From: Anaerolineae bacterium
Lineage (GTDB): Bacteria > Chloroflexota > Anaerolineae > Aggregatilineales > Phototrophicaceae
Length of the DNA stretch: 64,000 nucleotides
Direction: 5' to 3'
NCBI GenBank assembly: GCA_022822545.1
Contig: JAJEBE010000056.1
Location: 1 to 64,000, forward strand
Shown: piece after piece, positions 33,831 through 41,653 of the stretch
How the letters are laid out: each line of letters starts with the position of its first letter
Position numbering within the stretch: the first letter of the stretch is position 1
Translations under genes and position numbers: made by a program
Notes under the pieces: generated by a model
What the model was told of the DNA's origin: nothing
The model's input: the letters and a program-made list of their open reading frames with translations, nothing else
The model's database searches: none

Positions 33831-33868
33831 CACCACAAAGAACACAAAGGCACAAAGGGCACAAAGAT
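33831..33868. repeat. CACCACAAAG tandem array
   Basis: CACCACAAAG, ACACAAAGG, CACAAAGGG and CACAAAG units in the divergent region between the DUF6092-like and gntR genes. Confidence 0.7.
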
Positions 33869-33930
33869 AATTTTTTCATTATGATTGAGTTCGCATCCAC
33901 GACATTCAGCACTTCCCCGTCCGTTTTTTC

Positions 33931-33959
33931 TTGACAGCTTCGGACCCATGGGTTAGTAT
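33931..33959 (+). promoter_or_regulatory. Sigma-70-type promoter of gntR
   Basis: TTGACA at 33931-33936, a 17-nt spacer and TAGTAT at 33954-33959. Confidence 0.65.
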
Positions 33960-33976
33960 TGTAACGATTTTACGTC

Positions 33977-33988
33977 ATTGTCTACAAT
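33977..33988. promoter_or_regulatory. Candidate GntR (FCD) operator
   Basis: ATTGTCTACAAT is an inverted repeat with a 2-nt centre, 18 bp after the -10 element, in the style of FadR-subfamily sites (TnGTnnACnA). It probably mediates autoregulation. Confidence 0.55.
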
Positions 33989-34065
33989 CTACAAGCGGCA
34001 GGATTATAGGCAGGGTTCCTGCTGCTGTCAAGCCGAATGGGTTCCTGGATCGAAGCGCGCCGCCG

Positions 34066-34731
34066 ATGAATCTGGCTCTGCCCCAAATCAAGAATTTGTC
34101 TATCCGCGAGCAATCGCTTGATACGCTGCGGGAAGCGATCCTTTCCGGCGAGCTCAAGCCGGGGCAGGCGCTGACGGAAACGGATCTGGCGCGGCAGTTG
34201 GGCGTCAGTCGCGCGCCCATCCGCGAGGCGCTGCGCATCCTCAATTCTGAAGGTTTGGTGGAGACGATCCCCTACCACGGCACAACCGTGCGCCGCTTGA
34301 CCAAAACCGATATTGAAGAAATCTACAGTATGCGAATCTTGCTCGAGACTTACGCGATGGAGCAGGTGATTGAGAAATGTCAGCCGGCTGATTTGCAGCG
34401 GCTGCGGGAAATTGTCGACCGGATGGTGAGGGCGGGCGATGCGGGCGATCTTATTGCCGTGAACGCGCTGGACCGCGATTTCCATGATGCGCTGATCGAG
34501 ATGAGCGGGCACCAACTGCTGCATTCGATGTGGCTGATGGTGGCGATGAAAGTGCGGCAGGTCATGGCGCTGGTCAACCGCCGCAATACTGATTTGACGC
34601 TGATCGCGCGGAAACATCTGCCGTTGCTGGAGGCGATGGAAGTGGGGGACGCGGCGGAAGCCAAGACGATCTTGGGCCGGCATATCGCCACCGCCGGCGA
34701 TCTTATCGCCGAAGACTGGGTGGAGCCTTGA
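34066..34731 (+). CDS. GntR-family regulator with FCD ligand domain
   Basis: A 221-residue regulator: winged helix 'SLDTLREAILSGELKPGQ' and 'LGVSRAPIREALRILNSEG', then an all-helical FCD domain (about residues 75-215) with Asp/His metal-site candidates in 'ALDRDFHDALIEMSGH' and the later 'RKHLPLLEAME' and 'LGRHIATA'. ATG 34066 lacks a ribosome site, but the domain begins here. It is divergent from the catabolic cluster, so it likely responds to a carboxylate intermediate of that pathway. Confidence 0.88.
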   Translation: MNLALPQIKNLSIREQSLDTLREAILSGELKPGQALTETDLARQLGVSRAPIREALRILNSEGLVETIPYHGTTVRRLTKTDIEEIYSMRILLETYAMEQVIEKCQPADLQRLREIVDRMVRAGDAGDLIAVNALDRDFHDALIEMSGHQLLHSMWLMVAMKVRQVMALVNRRNTDLTLIARKHLPLLEAMEVGDAAEAKTILGRHIATAGDLIAEDWVEP

Positions 34732-34890
34732 GGGCGACCGGCATGGTGGGCGGCGCGAGCGGTAGGCGGGGCAATCGCTGCAGATTATTTCATCACAACA
34801 GACAGAAAAGCAGTTCCAAGCTAGTCGTGAAAATTTAGCCCCTCTAAACCTACCCAGTAATACCAAGTAGATCATGTAAAAAAGCAAGCC

Positions 34891-34967
34891 TTGTAAGGGC
34901 GACCAATCTGATCGCCCGCTGCCGCTGCGACTTGTGATTTCGGGCGACATGGTATGTCGCCCCTACA
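34891..34967. repeat. Head-to-head palindrome doublet, copy 2 (inverted relative to copy 1)
   Basis: The reverse complement closely matches 6377-6452, including the spacer AAGTCGCAGCGGCAGC. Similarity extends on both sides, e.g. GCAAGCC and a GATCTACTTGGT-like arm. Confidence 0.85.
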
Positions 34968-35085
34968 GATCGTAGCTTTAGCGAAATTTGCATTATTTTA
35001 TTGATTCTACTCCCATTGCAATGGGGGAGGCTTGTTCGCATCAAGTAGGCTCCCCTTCCCTGGTTTTCGATTGTTCGTCTGGGAG

Positions 35086-35094
35086 TGATATAAT
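35086..35094 (+). promoter_or_regulatory. Extended -10 promoter of the frameshifted Uma2 gene
   Basis: TGATATAAT is a perfect TGnTATAAT element 28 nt upstream of the ATG. The -35 is weak, as usual for extended -10 promoters. Confidence 0.6.
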
Positions 35095-35122
35095 CGTTTC
35101 AGATTGAGTTGTGTGAGGATGA

Positions 35123-35711
35123 ATGATGGCTGTTGAGCGGGTTCGCCAGATGAGCGTGGAGGAATTCCTCGACTTCGCTGAAAGCAGTGAGGAATGGTAT
35201 GAATACATTGACGGCGAGTTATGCCCTATGACCGGCGGGAAACTTAATCATTTCCGTATCATAAACAGTATTTCAGCCCTTCTTGAGGGCAGGCTGGCGG
35301 ATTCCGATTGCGAGGTGCTGGGCAGCGGCATGCTGGTAAGAGCTGGCGCAGCAACCTTGGTGGCGCCGGATGTGAGCGTCGTCTGCGGCGAGCCGGAGAC
35401 GGAAGCCGATACCCGCATTCTGCTCAACCCGATTGTCGTCGTCGAAGTGACCTCGCCATCGTCAATCGATCATGACCGGGTCGTGAAGCGAGATTTCTAC
35501 GAGTCGGTGGAGTCGATTCAAGCGTATTTGGTCGTCGATCAGCATCGCGTTTTGGTCGAGTTGTATACGCGCAGCCAAAGGGGTTGGCACTTGCGGAATT
35601 TCCGAACTTGACGATGAAATACCGCTTGAGGCGCTTGCTTACCGTTTTCCGTTGCGGGACATCTATCGACGAATCGAATTTGAAGACGAGATTTCCGCAA
35701 GAGATCAGTAA
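35123..35711 (+). pseudogene. Uma2 family endonuclease, copy 2, frameshifted near the 3' end
   Basis: The first frame gives 162 residues with the Uma2 core ('VAPDVSVVCG', 'VVEVTSPSSIDHDRVVKRDF', 'SIQAYLVVDQHRVLVELY') and stops at 35611 after 'GWHLRNF'. In the next frame the missing family tail continues: 'ELDDEIPLEALAYRFPLRDI' and on to a TAA at 35709-35711. Removing one base near 35603 restores a full-length protein. It is either a recent frameshift or an assembly error. Copy 4 (40955) has the same layout intact. Confidence 0.85.
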
Positions 35712-35716
35712 AGCAA

Positions 35717-35743
35717 AGAGGGCGATCTACGGCGTCGCCCTCT
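35717..35743 (-). terminator. Terminator hairpin after the M16 peptidase gene
   Basis: Arms AGAGGGCGA/TCGCCCTCT (9 bp, 9-nt loop). On the minus strand it is followed by TTGCTTTAC. It may serve the convergent Uma2 gene as well. It could derive from a GGGCGACC-type palindrome. Confidence 0.55.
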
Positions 35744-35797
35744 CATTGATTGTCTCGACAGGATATACAGAATCGCGCGACCGAGAGATCGCAGGCG

Positions 35798-38527
35798 CTA
35801 CTCCGCTTCGAGCAGCGTGACCTCGCCGAGGGTCTCCAGTTGTTCCTGGATCACGCCGGCATCGCCGACTACCACGATGATGAAGTCCTCCGGACGGATG
35901 TAGGTGTTGGCGATTTCGAGCACATCTTCCGTGGAAACGTCTTTGATATAGGCCAGCCATTTGTTGAGGCGGTCGAGCTCGACGCCGCGAATCTTATAGG
36001 ACGCCACCGACTCGACGAAGTCCTGATAAGTCTCCAGCCCGAAGACGAACTCGCCGACGATGCCGTCGCGGGCGTCGTTGATCTCTTCGTCGGTGAGCGG
36101 CTCGGTCTGGATGCGCTCGATTTCCATGAAGACCTCTTCCAGGGTCGCTGCGATGACATCATTGCGCACATCCGCCGAGACTCGGAAGTATCCCATATCG
36201 GCCGGATAGCTGAAGCCGGAGCCGATGCTGTAGGTATAGCCTTTTTCCTCGCGGATGTTTTGCACCAGGCGCGAAGAGAAGGTGCCGCCAAGGACGTGAT
36301 TCAGCACGCGGGCCGGGAAGTAATCGAGGCTGGCGCCCTGGATACCTATATTGCCGATTCGGAAGGTCGCTTGCGTACTGCCCGGGCGGTCCACGAGCAG
36401 TATTTGCCGTCCGCTGTTTTCCGGCAGCGTTGGGTAGCTGATGGCTTCGGAGTTGCCTTCCCAATCGGCGAAATGCTGCTCCGCGTACGCCAAGCCTTCC
36501 TCGGTGGTGATGGCGCCGGCGATGATCAGCACGGCGTTATCCGGCTGGAGGCGGGACTGGTAGAAGGCGACGATGTCGTCCCGCGTGATCGCTTCCAGCG
36601 ATTCTAAGGTGTAGAGATTTCCGTAGCCATGTTCGCTGCTGTAGAGTCGATTATCGAAGATGCGGCGGGCGACAGTGCCTGGCTGAGCCAAAGCGGCTTC
36701 CAGGCTGCTAATCCATTCCGCCCGCTCGCGTTCGAATTCGTTCTCGGGGAAGTTGGCGTTGAGGGTCATATCGGTGAGCAGATCGAAAGCCAGGTCGGCG
36801 TCTTCAATCAAGGCGAAGACGCCAAGCTGCAGATAATCGCTTGAGCCAACGCTGTTGACGGCGCCGCCCACCTGTTCGATCGCGCCGGCGATGTCTTGGG
36901 CGCTGCGGGTTTCAGTGCCGCGGGAGATCAGGTATCCGGTAATGCCCGCCGTACCTGGCAAATCCTTGGGTTGGGCGGTGGAGCCACCGGCGAGGTAGAC
37001 ATCGAGAGAGATGATGGGCATGTTGGGTTGTTCGATGACAACGACTTCCAAGCCGTTGTCCATGACAGTTTCGGTGATGGTCGGGAAGTTGAATTCGTTG
37101 GAGTCCAAGGGGGGCGGCGGTTCGCTCTGCTCGATGACGTAGCGGTAATCCGGCTCTATCTCGGCGGCATCTTCGGCGGCGTATGGTTCTACCGGCGGCG
37201 GCGCATCGGCATCGGTTTCCACCACGTTGAAGACGTGGCGATCGGATTCTTCCAGGTACTCAAGGGCGACGCGTTGTATATCCTCGCTGGCGACGGCTTG
37301 GTAGCGGTCAATGCCTGAGAATACCGCTTGTGGGTTGCCGCTGTAGTAGTTAGCGCTTTGCACGCTTTCCGCCAAGCCCAAAGCCGTTTCCAGGCCGAGA
37401 ATGTTTCCGCTCCTTATGCGGGCGATGACTTTGTCCAGTTCTTCTTGGGGCACGCCTTCGTCGATGATCTTCTGAAGTTCCTCGTAGGAGGCGGCTTCAA
37501 GTTCGGCCAGATCGACGCCCACATTGCCAAGGAGGATGAAGGAGAAGAGCCCGGGGCCCTGGTTATCGAATATCCAGGCGTCCGCTTGAAGCGCCTTGCC
37601 GGTATCGACCAGACGTTTCGCCAGGCGGCTGGAATCGCCGACGCTGAGGATGCTGGCCAGTACGTTCAGTGGCGGGAAATCTTCGTGGACGGCGGGCGGA
37701 ATTTCGTAGGCGACAAGCAGGGCCGGCAGGTTGATGAAGGGATCTTCAATGGTGATGTATTCGGCTTCGGCTTGATCAACCGGCAGAAATTCGGGCAGGG
37801 CGGGCGGGTCGTCGCCGGGCGGGATGGGAGCGAAAAGGTCTTCGATCAGCGCCTTTGTGACTTCAAAATCAATGTCGCCGGCGACGACAAGGGTGGCGTT
37901 GTTGGGGACGTAGTAGGTTCGGTGGAAATCGATGATATCTTCAATCTGCGCGGCATTGACATCATCAATGTTGCCGATGGCAGGCCGTTTGTAGGGTTGG
38001 TAGGAATAGGGCAGAGTGGTAAGCGCCTTCACCGCCGTGCCGTAGGGTCGGTTGTCATAACTCCTTTGCAGCTCCTCAATGACGATGGCGCGCTGATTAT
38101 CGAGGTTTTCCTGCGTCACATCCAAGCCGCCCATACGATCCGCTTCTATCCAAAGCGCCAGCGGGAGCTGATGAGAGGGCACAGTCTCGTAGTAAGCTGT
38201 GTAGTCCTTGCCGACATAAGCATTGGAAGATCCGCCAACCGGCTCCAGCAGTTGATCCATGGTGTTATTTGGGATATGGGGGGAGCCCTCGAACATCATA
38301 TGTTCAAAGAGATGGGCGAAGCCGCTCTTGCCTTCGGGATCATTGGCGCTGCCCACTTTATACCAGATATCCACCGCGACGGTCGGCGCAGTGGCGTCGC
38401 GCACCAGGATGACTTCCAAGCCGTTGTCCAGCCAATAATGCTCGAGGTCGAGTGTCTGTTCGGTGGCGGCAACGCTCAAGCCGCTGAGCAGCAGCAGGAC
38501 CAAGATTAACAGCATACGACGCTTCAT
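35798..38527 (-). CDS. Two-domain secreted M16 zinc peptidase
   Basis: A 909-residue protein with a signal peptide (MKRRMLLILVLLLLSGLSVA). The first M16 half has the inverted zinc motif HxxEH in 'GFAHLFEHMMFEGS' (about residue 72) and the distal Glu in 'IEELQRSYDNRPYG'. The second half begins near residue 470 (NFPTITETVMDNGLEVVVIE) and lacks HxxEH (GTAGITGYLISRGTETR), as in other inactive-half M16B proteins. It probably degrades peptides outside the membrane. AAAGGAGA lies 9 nt before ATG 38527. Confidence 0.92.
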   Translation of the reverse strand: MKRRMLLILVLLLLSGLSVAATEQTLDLEHYWLDNGLEVILVRDATAPTVAVDIWYKVGSANDPEGKSGFAHLFEHMMFEGSPHIPNNTMDQLLEPVGGSSNAYVGKDYTAYYETVPSHQLPLALWIEADRMGGLDVTQENLDNQRAIVIEELQRSYDNRPYGTAVKALTTLPYSYQPYKRPAIGNIDDVNAAQIEDIIDFHRTYYVPNNATLVVAGDIDFEVTKALIEDLFAPIPPGDDPPALPEFLPVDQAEAEYITIEDPFINLPALLVAYEIPPAVHEDFPPLNVLASILSVGDSSRLAKRLVDTGKALQADAWIFDNQGPGLFSFILLGNVGVDLAELEAASYEELQKIIDEGVPQEELDKVIARIRSGNILGLETALGLAESVQSANYYSGNPQAVFSGIDRYQAVASEDIQRVALEYLEESDRHVFNVVETDADAPPPVEPYAAEDAAEIEPDYRYVIEQSEPPPPLDSNEFNFPTITETVMDNGLEVVVIEQPNMPIISLDVYLAGGSTAQPKDLPGTAGITGYLISRGTETRSAQDIAGAIEQVGGAVNSVGSSDYLQLGVFALIEDADLAFDLLTDMTLNANFPENEFERERAEWISSLEAALAQPGTVARRIFDNRLYSSEHGYGNLYTLESLEAITRDDIVAFYQSRLQPDNAVLIIAGAITTEEGLAYAEQHFADWEGNSEAISYPTLPENSGRQILLVDRPGSTQATFRIGNIGIQGASLDYFPARVLNHVLGGTFSSRLVQNIREEKGYTYSIGSGFSYPADMGYFRVSADVRNDVIAATLEEVFMEIERIQTEPLTDEEINDARDGIVGEFVFGLETYQDFVESVASYKIRGVELDRLNKWLAYIKDVSTEDVLEIANTYIRPEDFIIVVVGDAGVIQEQLETLGEVTLLEAE

Positions 38528-38709
38528 TTGTAATTGTCTCCTTTCGATGCACAGTTAGTTTCACTGTATCATAAAAGGCGGTCGTTACAAAGTCGTCAGG
38601 GGGCTGTAAATCGTTTGTAAAGTCAGGCGGGGATTGTGAGAGACTTGAGGGCGCAGCGGGCGTCAAAAAAACGGGGGGAACACTGGGCAAAAATGGGTTG
38701 CCGTCGAAC

Positions 38710-39312
38710 TCAGGAGAAAAGCGCGGCCAACGCCAGCTCAAAGCCGGGCAGGATGTCTTCGCCGGAGAGGCTGCCGTCGGCGTCGATGGATTCGGTTTGG
38801 ATGTCGCCGTTTTCATCAAGTCGGCAGACCTCGGCGCTTTGCTTGTCAGGGATGACTATCCAGACCAGCCGCGCGCCGTTTTGCAGATATTTGGGCAGTT
38901 TGTCGTGGATCCAGTCTAGCGGATTACAAAAGGACGCGATTTCGACTGCCAAGTCTGGCACACGCGCGACATATTTCTCGGCTAGCGGGTATTGCACACG
39001 CTCTGTCCGCGTGAAGGCAGCGCTTGGTCCGAGCAAAGTCCATCGGTCGCCGGGCGGGTGATAGCCGCAACGCGCTGTCGTCAAACCTAAGCATACGCGC
39101 TTGTTCGCATTGTATAGATGGTAGTACATCTCAGCTGCCAGCACGCCATGTTGGAATCCGGCGGGTGGAAACTCAAAGAGCTTGCCGTCAATCAACTCAA
39201 AGCGGCTGGCGTCGTTTTCCGGTCGATGGACGATCTCCCATACATCGTCAATATCGTAGCGACCCTTCCAGATCCTCACCGAAAGGTCGCCATCAGCAGA
39301 CCACCTGGGCAT
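38710..39312 (-). CDS. Uma2 family endonuclease, copy 3
   Basis: A 200-residue Uma2 protein: 'RVPDLAVEIASFCNPLDWIH' and 'LPKYLQNGARLVWIVIP' form the PD-(D/E)xK core, and 'LSGEDILPGFELALAALF' is the usual tail. The N-terminal segment is unusual (RYDIDDVWEIVHRPENDA). ATG 39312 lies 9 bp after the dihydropyrimidinase stop, so it can be co-transcribed with that gene. Confidence 0.85.
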   Translation of the reverse strand: MPRWSADGDLSVRIWKGRYDIDDVWEIVHRPENDASRFELIDGKLFEFPPAGFQHGVLAAEMYYHLYNANKRVCLGLTTARCGYHPPGDRWTLLGPSAAFTRTERVQYPLAEKYVARVPDLAVEIASFCNPLDWIHDKLPKYLQNGARLVWIVIPDKQSAEVCRLDENGDIQTESIDADGSLSGEDILPGFELALAALFS

Positions 39313-39320
39313 GGGCTTGC

Positions 39321-40799
39321 CTACAAGACCGGCGCGCCGGGGGCACGGGGGATGAACTGGCCCGAGCCGTTGCTGCCCAGCCACTGGGCGCCGTCAACCA
39401 GTTTGCGGCCGCGCTGGTAGACTTGCACCGGCAGGCCTTTGACCGTCATGCCTTCGTAGCAGTTGTAATCGACGCGCATGTGGTGGGTGGCGGCGCTGAT
39501 GGTATGTTCTTTCTGCGGATCCCAGACCAGGATGTCGGCATCCGAGCCGACGGCGATGGTGCCCTTGCGCGGGTACATGCCGAAGATCTTGGCCGGGTTG
39601 GTGCAGCAGAGTTCCACGAAACGCGATGGCGACAGTTTGCCGCTGTTGACGCCGGAGTCCCACATGACCATCATGCGGTCTTCCAAGCCGGGCATGCCGT
39701 TGGGGATCTTGGAGAAATCGCCCCGTCCCAATTCTTTGCCCGGGCGGCGGTAGGAGGGATCCTGCATTTCGTAGCCGACCCAATCCGTCCCGCCGGTGCG
39801 CTCGTTCCATTCCTGCCAGGGTCCATGCCCGCCGTCATACCAGAAGTCGCAGTGGTCGGTGCTGACGATTTGCAGCGTGCCATCGCGGACGGCCTGCCAT
39901 AGGATCGCGTGATCGCGCGTGCTGCGGATGGGGGGCGAGCAGACGTATTTGGCGCCTTCGAAGCCCGGCAGCGCCATGTGATCGTCGACTGTGAGGAAGA
40001 AATACTGCACGCAGGTCTCGCCCATGACTGGGTAACCGAGGGCGCGTCCGCGGCGGAGCGCGTCGATGGCTCTATCGCAGGTCATGTGTACGACGTAGAG
40101 GGGGCAGCCGGTCAAGCCGGACATGACGACGGCGCGGTTGGTGGCTTCGCCTTCAATCTCGGGCGGGCGCGATGAGGCGTGGTAGACCGGGTCGGTCTTG
40201 CCGGCGGCGAGCAGGGCGGGGGTCAGGGCGGCTTCGACATCGCCGTTTTCGGCGTGGACCATGACGATCATGCCGTTGTCGGCGGCCACGCGCATGGTGT
40301 TGAAAAGGGTTGCGTCATCGATCATGAAGACATTCTTGTAGGCCATGAAGAGTTTCAGGCTGGTGATGCCTTCGTCGAGCATGGTCGGGATTTCTTTCAT
40401 GACGGCGTCGTTGAGGTCGGTGACGGCCATGTGAAAGGCGTAGTCGATCTGGGCGATATCGCGTGACTTCGCCCACCAGGTTTCGAGCCCGTCGTGCAGG
40501 CTGCCGCCGATGGGCTGGACGACGAAGTCGATGTGGGTGGTGGTGCCGCCGAAAGCGGCCGCCTTATGCCCCACGTCAAAGTCATCATTGCTGATGGTGC
40601 CGCCGAAGGGCAGGTCGAGGTGGGTGTGGACATCGATGCCGCCGGGCAGCAGGTACTTGCCGGCGCAGTCGATGACATCGTGGTTGCCGGTATTGAGGTT
40701 TTGGCCGATCAGGGTGACGATCTCGCCTTCGACCAGGACGTCGGCCTTGACCATATCGCTGGCGGTGATGATGGTTCCGTTTTTGAATAAGATTCCCAT
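39321..40799 (-). CDS. hydA: Dihydropyrimidinase / D-hydantoinase
   Basis: A 492-residue cyclic amidohydrolase. HxH is in 'GIDVHTHLDLPFGGTISND', the Lys to be carbamylated in 'SLKLFMAYKNVF', His in 'VMVHAENGDVE' and 'LYVVHMTCDRA', Asp in 'VSTDHCDFWYD'. The substrate-binding 'ETCVQYFFLT' segment fits dihydropyrimidinase better than allantoinase. It opens dihydrouracil/dihydrothymine to the N-carbamoyl-beta-amino acid, the substrate of the enzyme at 42745. TAGGAGAA lies 6 nt before the ATG. Confidence 0.92.
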   Translation of the reverse strand: MGILFKNGTIITASDMVKADVLVEGEIVTLIGQNLNTGNHDVIDCAGKYLLPGGIDVHTHLDLPFGGTISNDDFDVGHKAAAFGGTTTHIDFVVQPIGGSLHDGLETWWAKSRDIAQIDYAFHMAVTDLNDAVMKEIPTMLDEGITSLKLFMAYKNVFMIDDATLFNTMRVAADNGMIVMVHAENGDVEAALTPALLAAGKTDPVYHASSRPPEIEGEATNRAVVMSGLTGCPLYVVHMTCDRAIDALRRGRALGYPVMGETCVQYFFLTVDDHMALPGFEGAKYVCSPPIRSTRDHAILWQAVRDGTLQIVSTDHCDFWYDGGHGPWQEWNERTGGTDWVGYEMQDPSYRRPGKELGRGDFSKIPNGMPGLEDRMMVMWDSGVNSGKLSPSRFVELCCTNPAKIFGMYPRKGTIAVGSDADILVWDPQKEHTISAATHHMRVDYNCYEGMTVKGLPVQVYQRGRKLVDGAQWLGSNGSGQFIPRAPGAPVL

Positions 40800-40845
40800 T
40801 TTGTTCTCCTATCGAAAGGAATATCCAATTGATTTTCGCGATATC

Positions 40846-40871
40846 GGGCGATTCACAGAATCGCCCCTACA
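40846..40871 (+). repeat. GGGCGATT palindrome after the luciferase-like fossil
   Basis: Arms GGGCGATTC/GAATCGCCC, plus-oriented CCTACAATT tail. The arm changes are compensatory relative to the GGGCGACC form. Confidence 0.85.
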
Positions 40872-40891
40872 ATTCTCGACGATGCTGTGAA

Positions 40892-40954
40892 TCAGTTGAA
40901 GGCCGGGATGATCTTCTCGTCGTACTTGGTCATGATGCGCTCTTCCTGAATGCG
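40892..40954 (-). pseudogene. Fossil C-terminal end of a luciferase-like oxidoreductase
   Basis: Directly after the Uma2 stop codon, and in the same frame, the minus strand reads RIQEERIMTKYDEKIIPAFN then TGA. The intact gene at 41654 ends EEERIVAEYGDKIIPAFN. This is therefore the last 20 codons of a paralogue, fused in frame behind the Uma2 stop codon. A palindrome follows 20 bp later, as it does after the intact gene. Confidence 0.8.
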
Positions 40955-41515
40955 TCAAAGCTCGATGCCGGCGTAGATTTCCGCGAGCGGCAATTCGCAA
41001 TCCAGCGCCGGCAGCGGAATCACGGCATCCAAGCCGGCATATTCTTTCGTCTGCCAGCCGCCCTCTTGACGCGAGTCCACTTCGACATGCGCTTGAAACT
41101 GGTCAATCACGAGATAAATCTGCAAGGAGGCGATGCTTTGATAGAAACGACGCTTTTCTCCGCGGTCACGATCGATTGATGAGGGCGAGGTGACTTCGCC
41201 AACCAAGGTGGGATTCCACAGCGTTACCGCCCGTTCATCTGTCGCTGCGTTGCCGCAAACGACGCAAAAATCGGGGTAAAGATATCGCGTCGGGCTGACG
41301 CGGTTGCGCATATCGCTGCTGATGACCCGGCAGTCACTTCCTTTCAAGAGTTGCCAGAGTATGCCCATGGCATTGGCCATGATAATGCCGTGGTGCATGG
41401 TGCCGCCGCTCACCGGGATGATCTCGCCGTCAATATATTCATATCTAACCTCGCTCGCTTCGTCGAAAGCGATGTACTCCTCGACTGTCATTTGGCGGAT
41501 GCTGTCGATTGCCAT
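40955..41515 (-). CDS. Uma2 family endonuclease, copy 4
   Basis: A 186-residue Uma2 protein with the full layout: 'EVRYEYIDGEIIPVSGGTMH', 'LYPDFCVVCG', 'VGEVTSPSSIDRDRGEKRRF', 'SLQIYLVIDQFQAHVEV' and the tail 'VIPLPALDCELPLAEIYAG'. It is closely related to copy 2, whose tail is frameshifted. ATG 41515 fits the family start. It lies between the intact luciferase-like gene and a fossil of the same gene, so it may have been inserted with flanking duplication. Confidence 0.88.
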   Translation of the reverse strand: MAIDSIRQMTVEEYIAFDEASEVRYEYIDGEIIPVSGGTMHHGIIMANAMGILWQLLKGSDCRVISSDMRNRVSPTRYLYPDFCVVCGNAATDERAVTLWNPTLVGEVTSPSSIDRDRGEKRRFYQSIASLQIYLVIDQFQAHVEVDSRQEGGWQTKEYAGLDAVIPLPALDCELPLAEIYAGIEL

Positions 41516-41613
41516 GGTCTGCCCCTTGAGTCGGATGACACTGAACGCCATTTGCAGTTTCAGTATAACCAATAAGTTCTCATCAAACTGCAAACGCATG
41601 TATTCTGGAGTTC

Positions 41614-41634
41614 GGCGACCGAATCGCCCCTACA
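41614..41634 (+). repeat. Shortened GGCGACC palindrome
   Basis: Arms GGCGA/TCGCC with reduced loop and a plus-oriented CCTACAAG tail, 20 bp after the luciferase-like stop codon. Confidence 0.7.
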
Positions 41635-41653
41635 AGTTGCGTGTGGAAAGTAC

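Larger units (their letters stand above)
34732..35122. other. 391-bp intergenic region with an element remnant
   Basis: It holds a degraded MITE-like left arm (CATCACAACAGACAG, then CAGTTCCAAGCTAGTCGTG at about 34795-34840), a palindrome doublet (34891-34967), a perfect 14-bp palindrome CCCATTGCAATGGG (35012-35025) and the Uma2 promoter. Confidence 0.6.
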
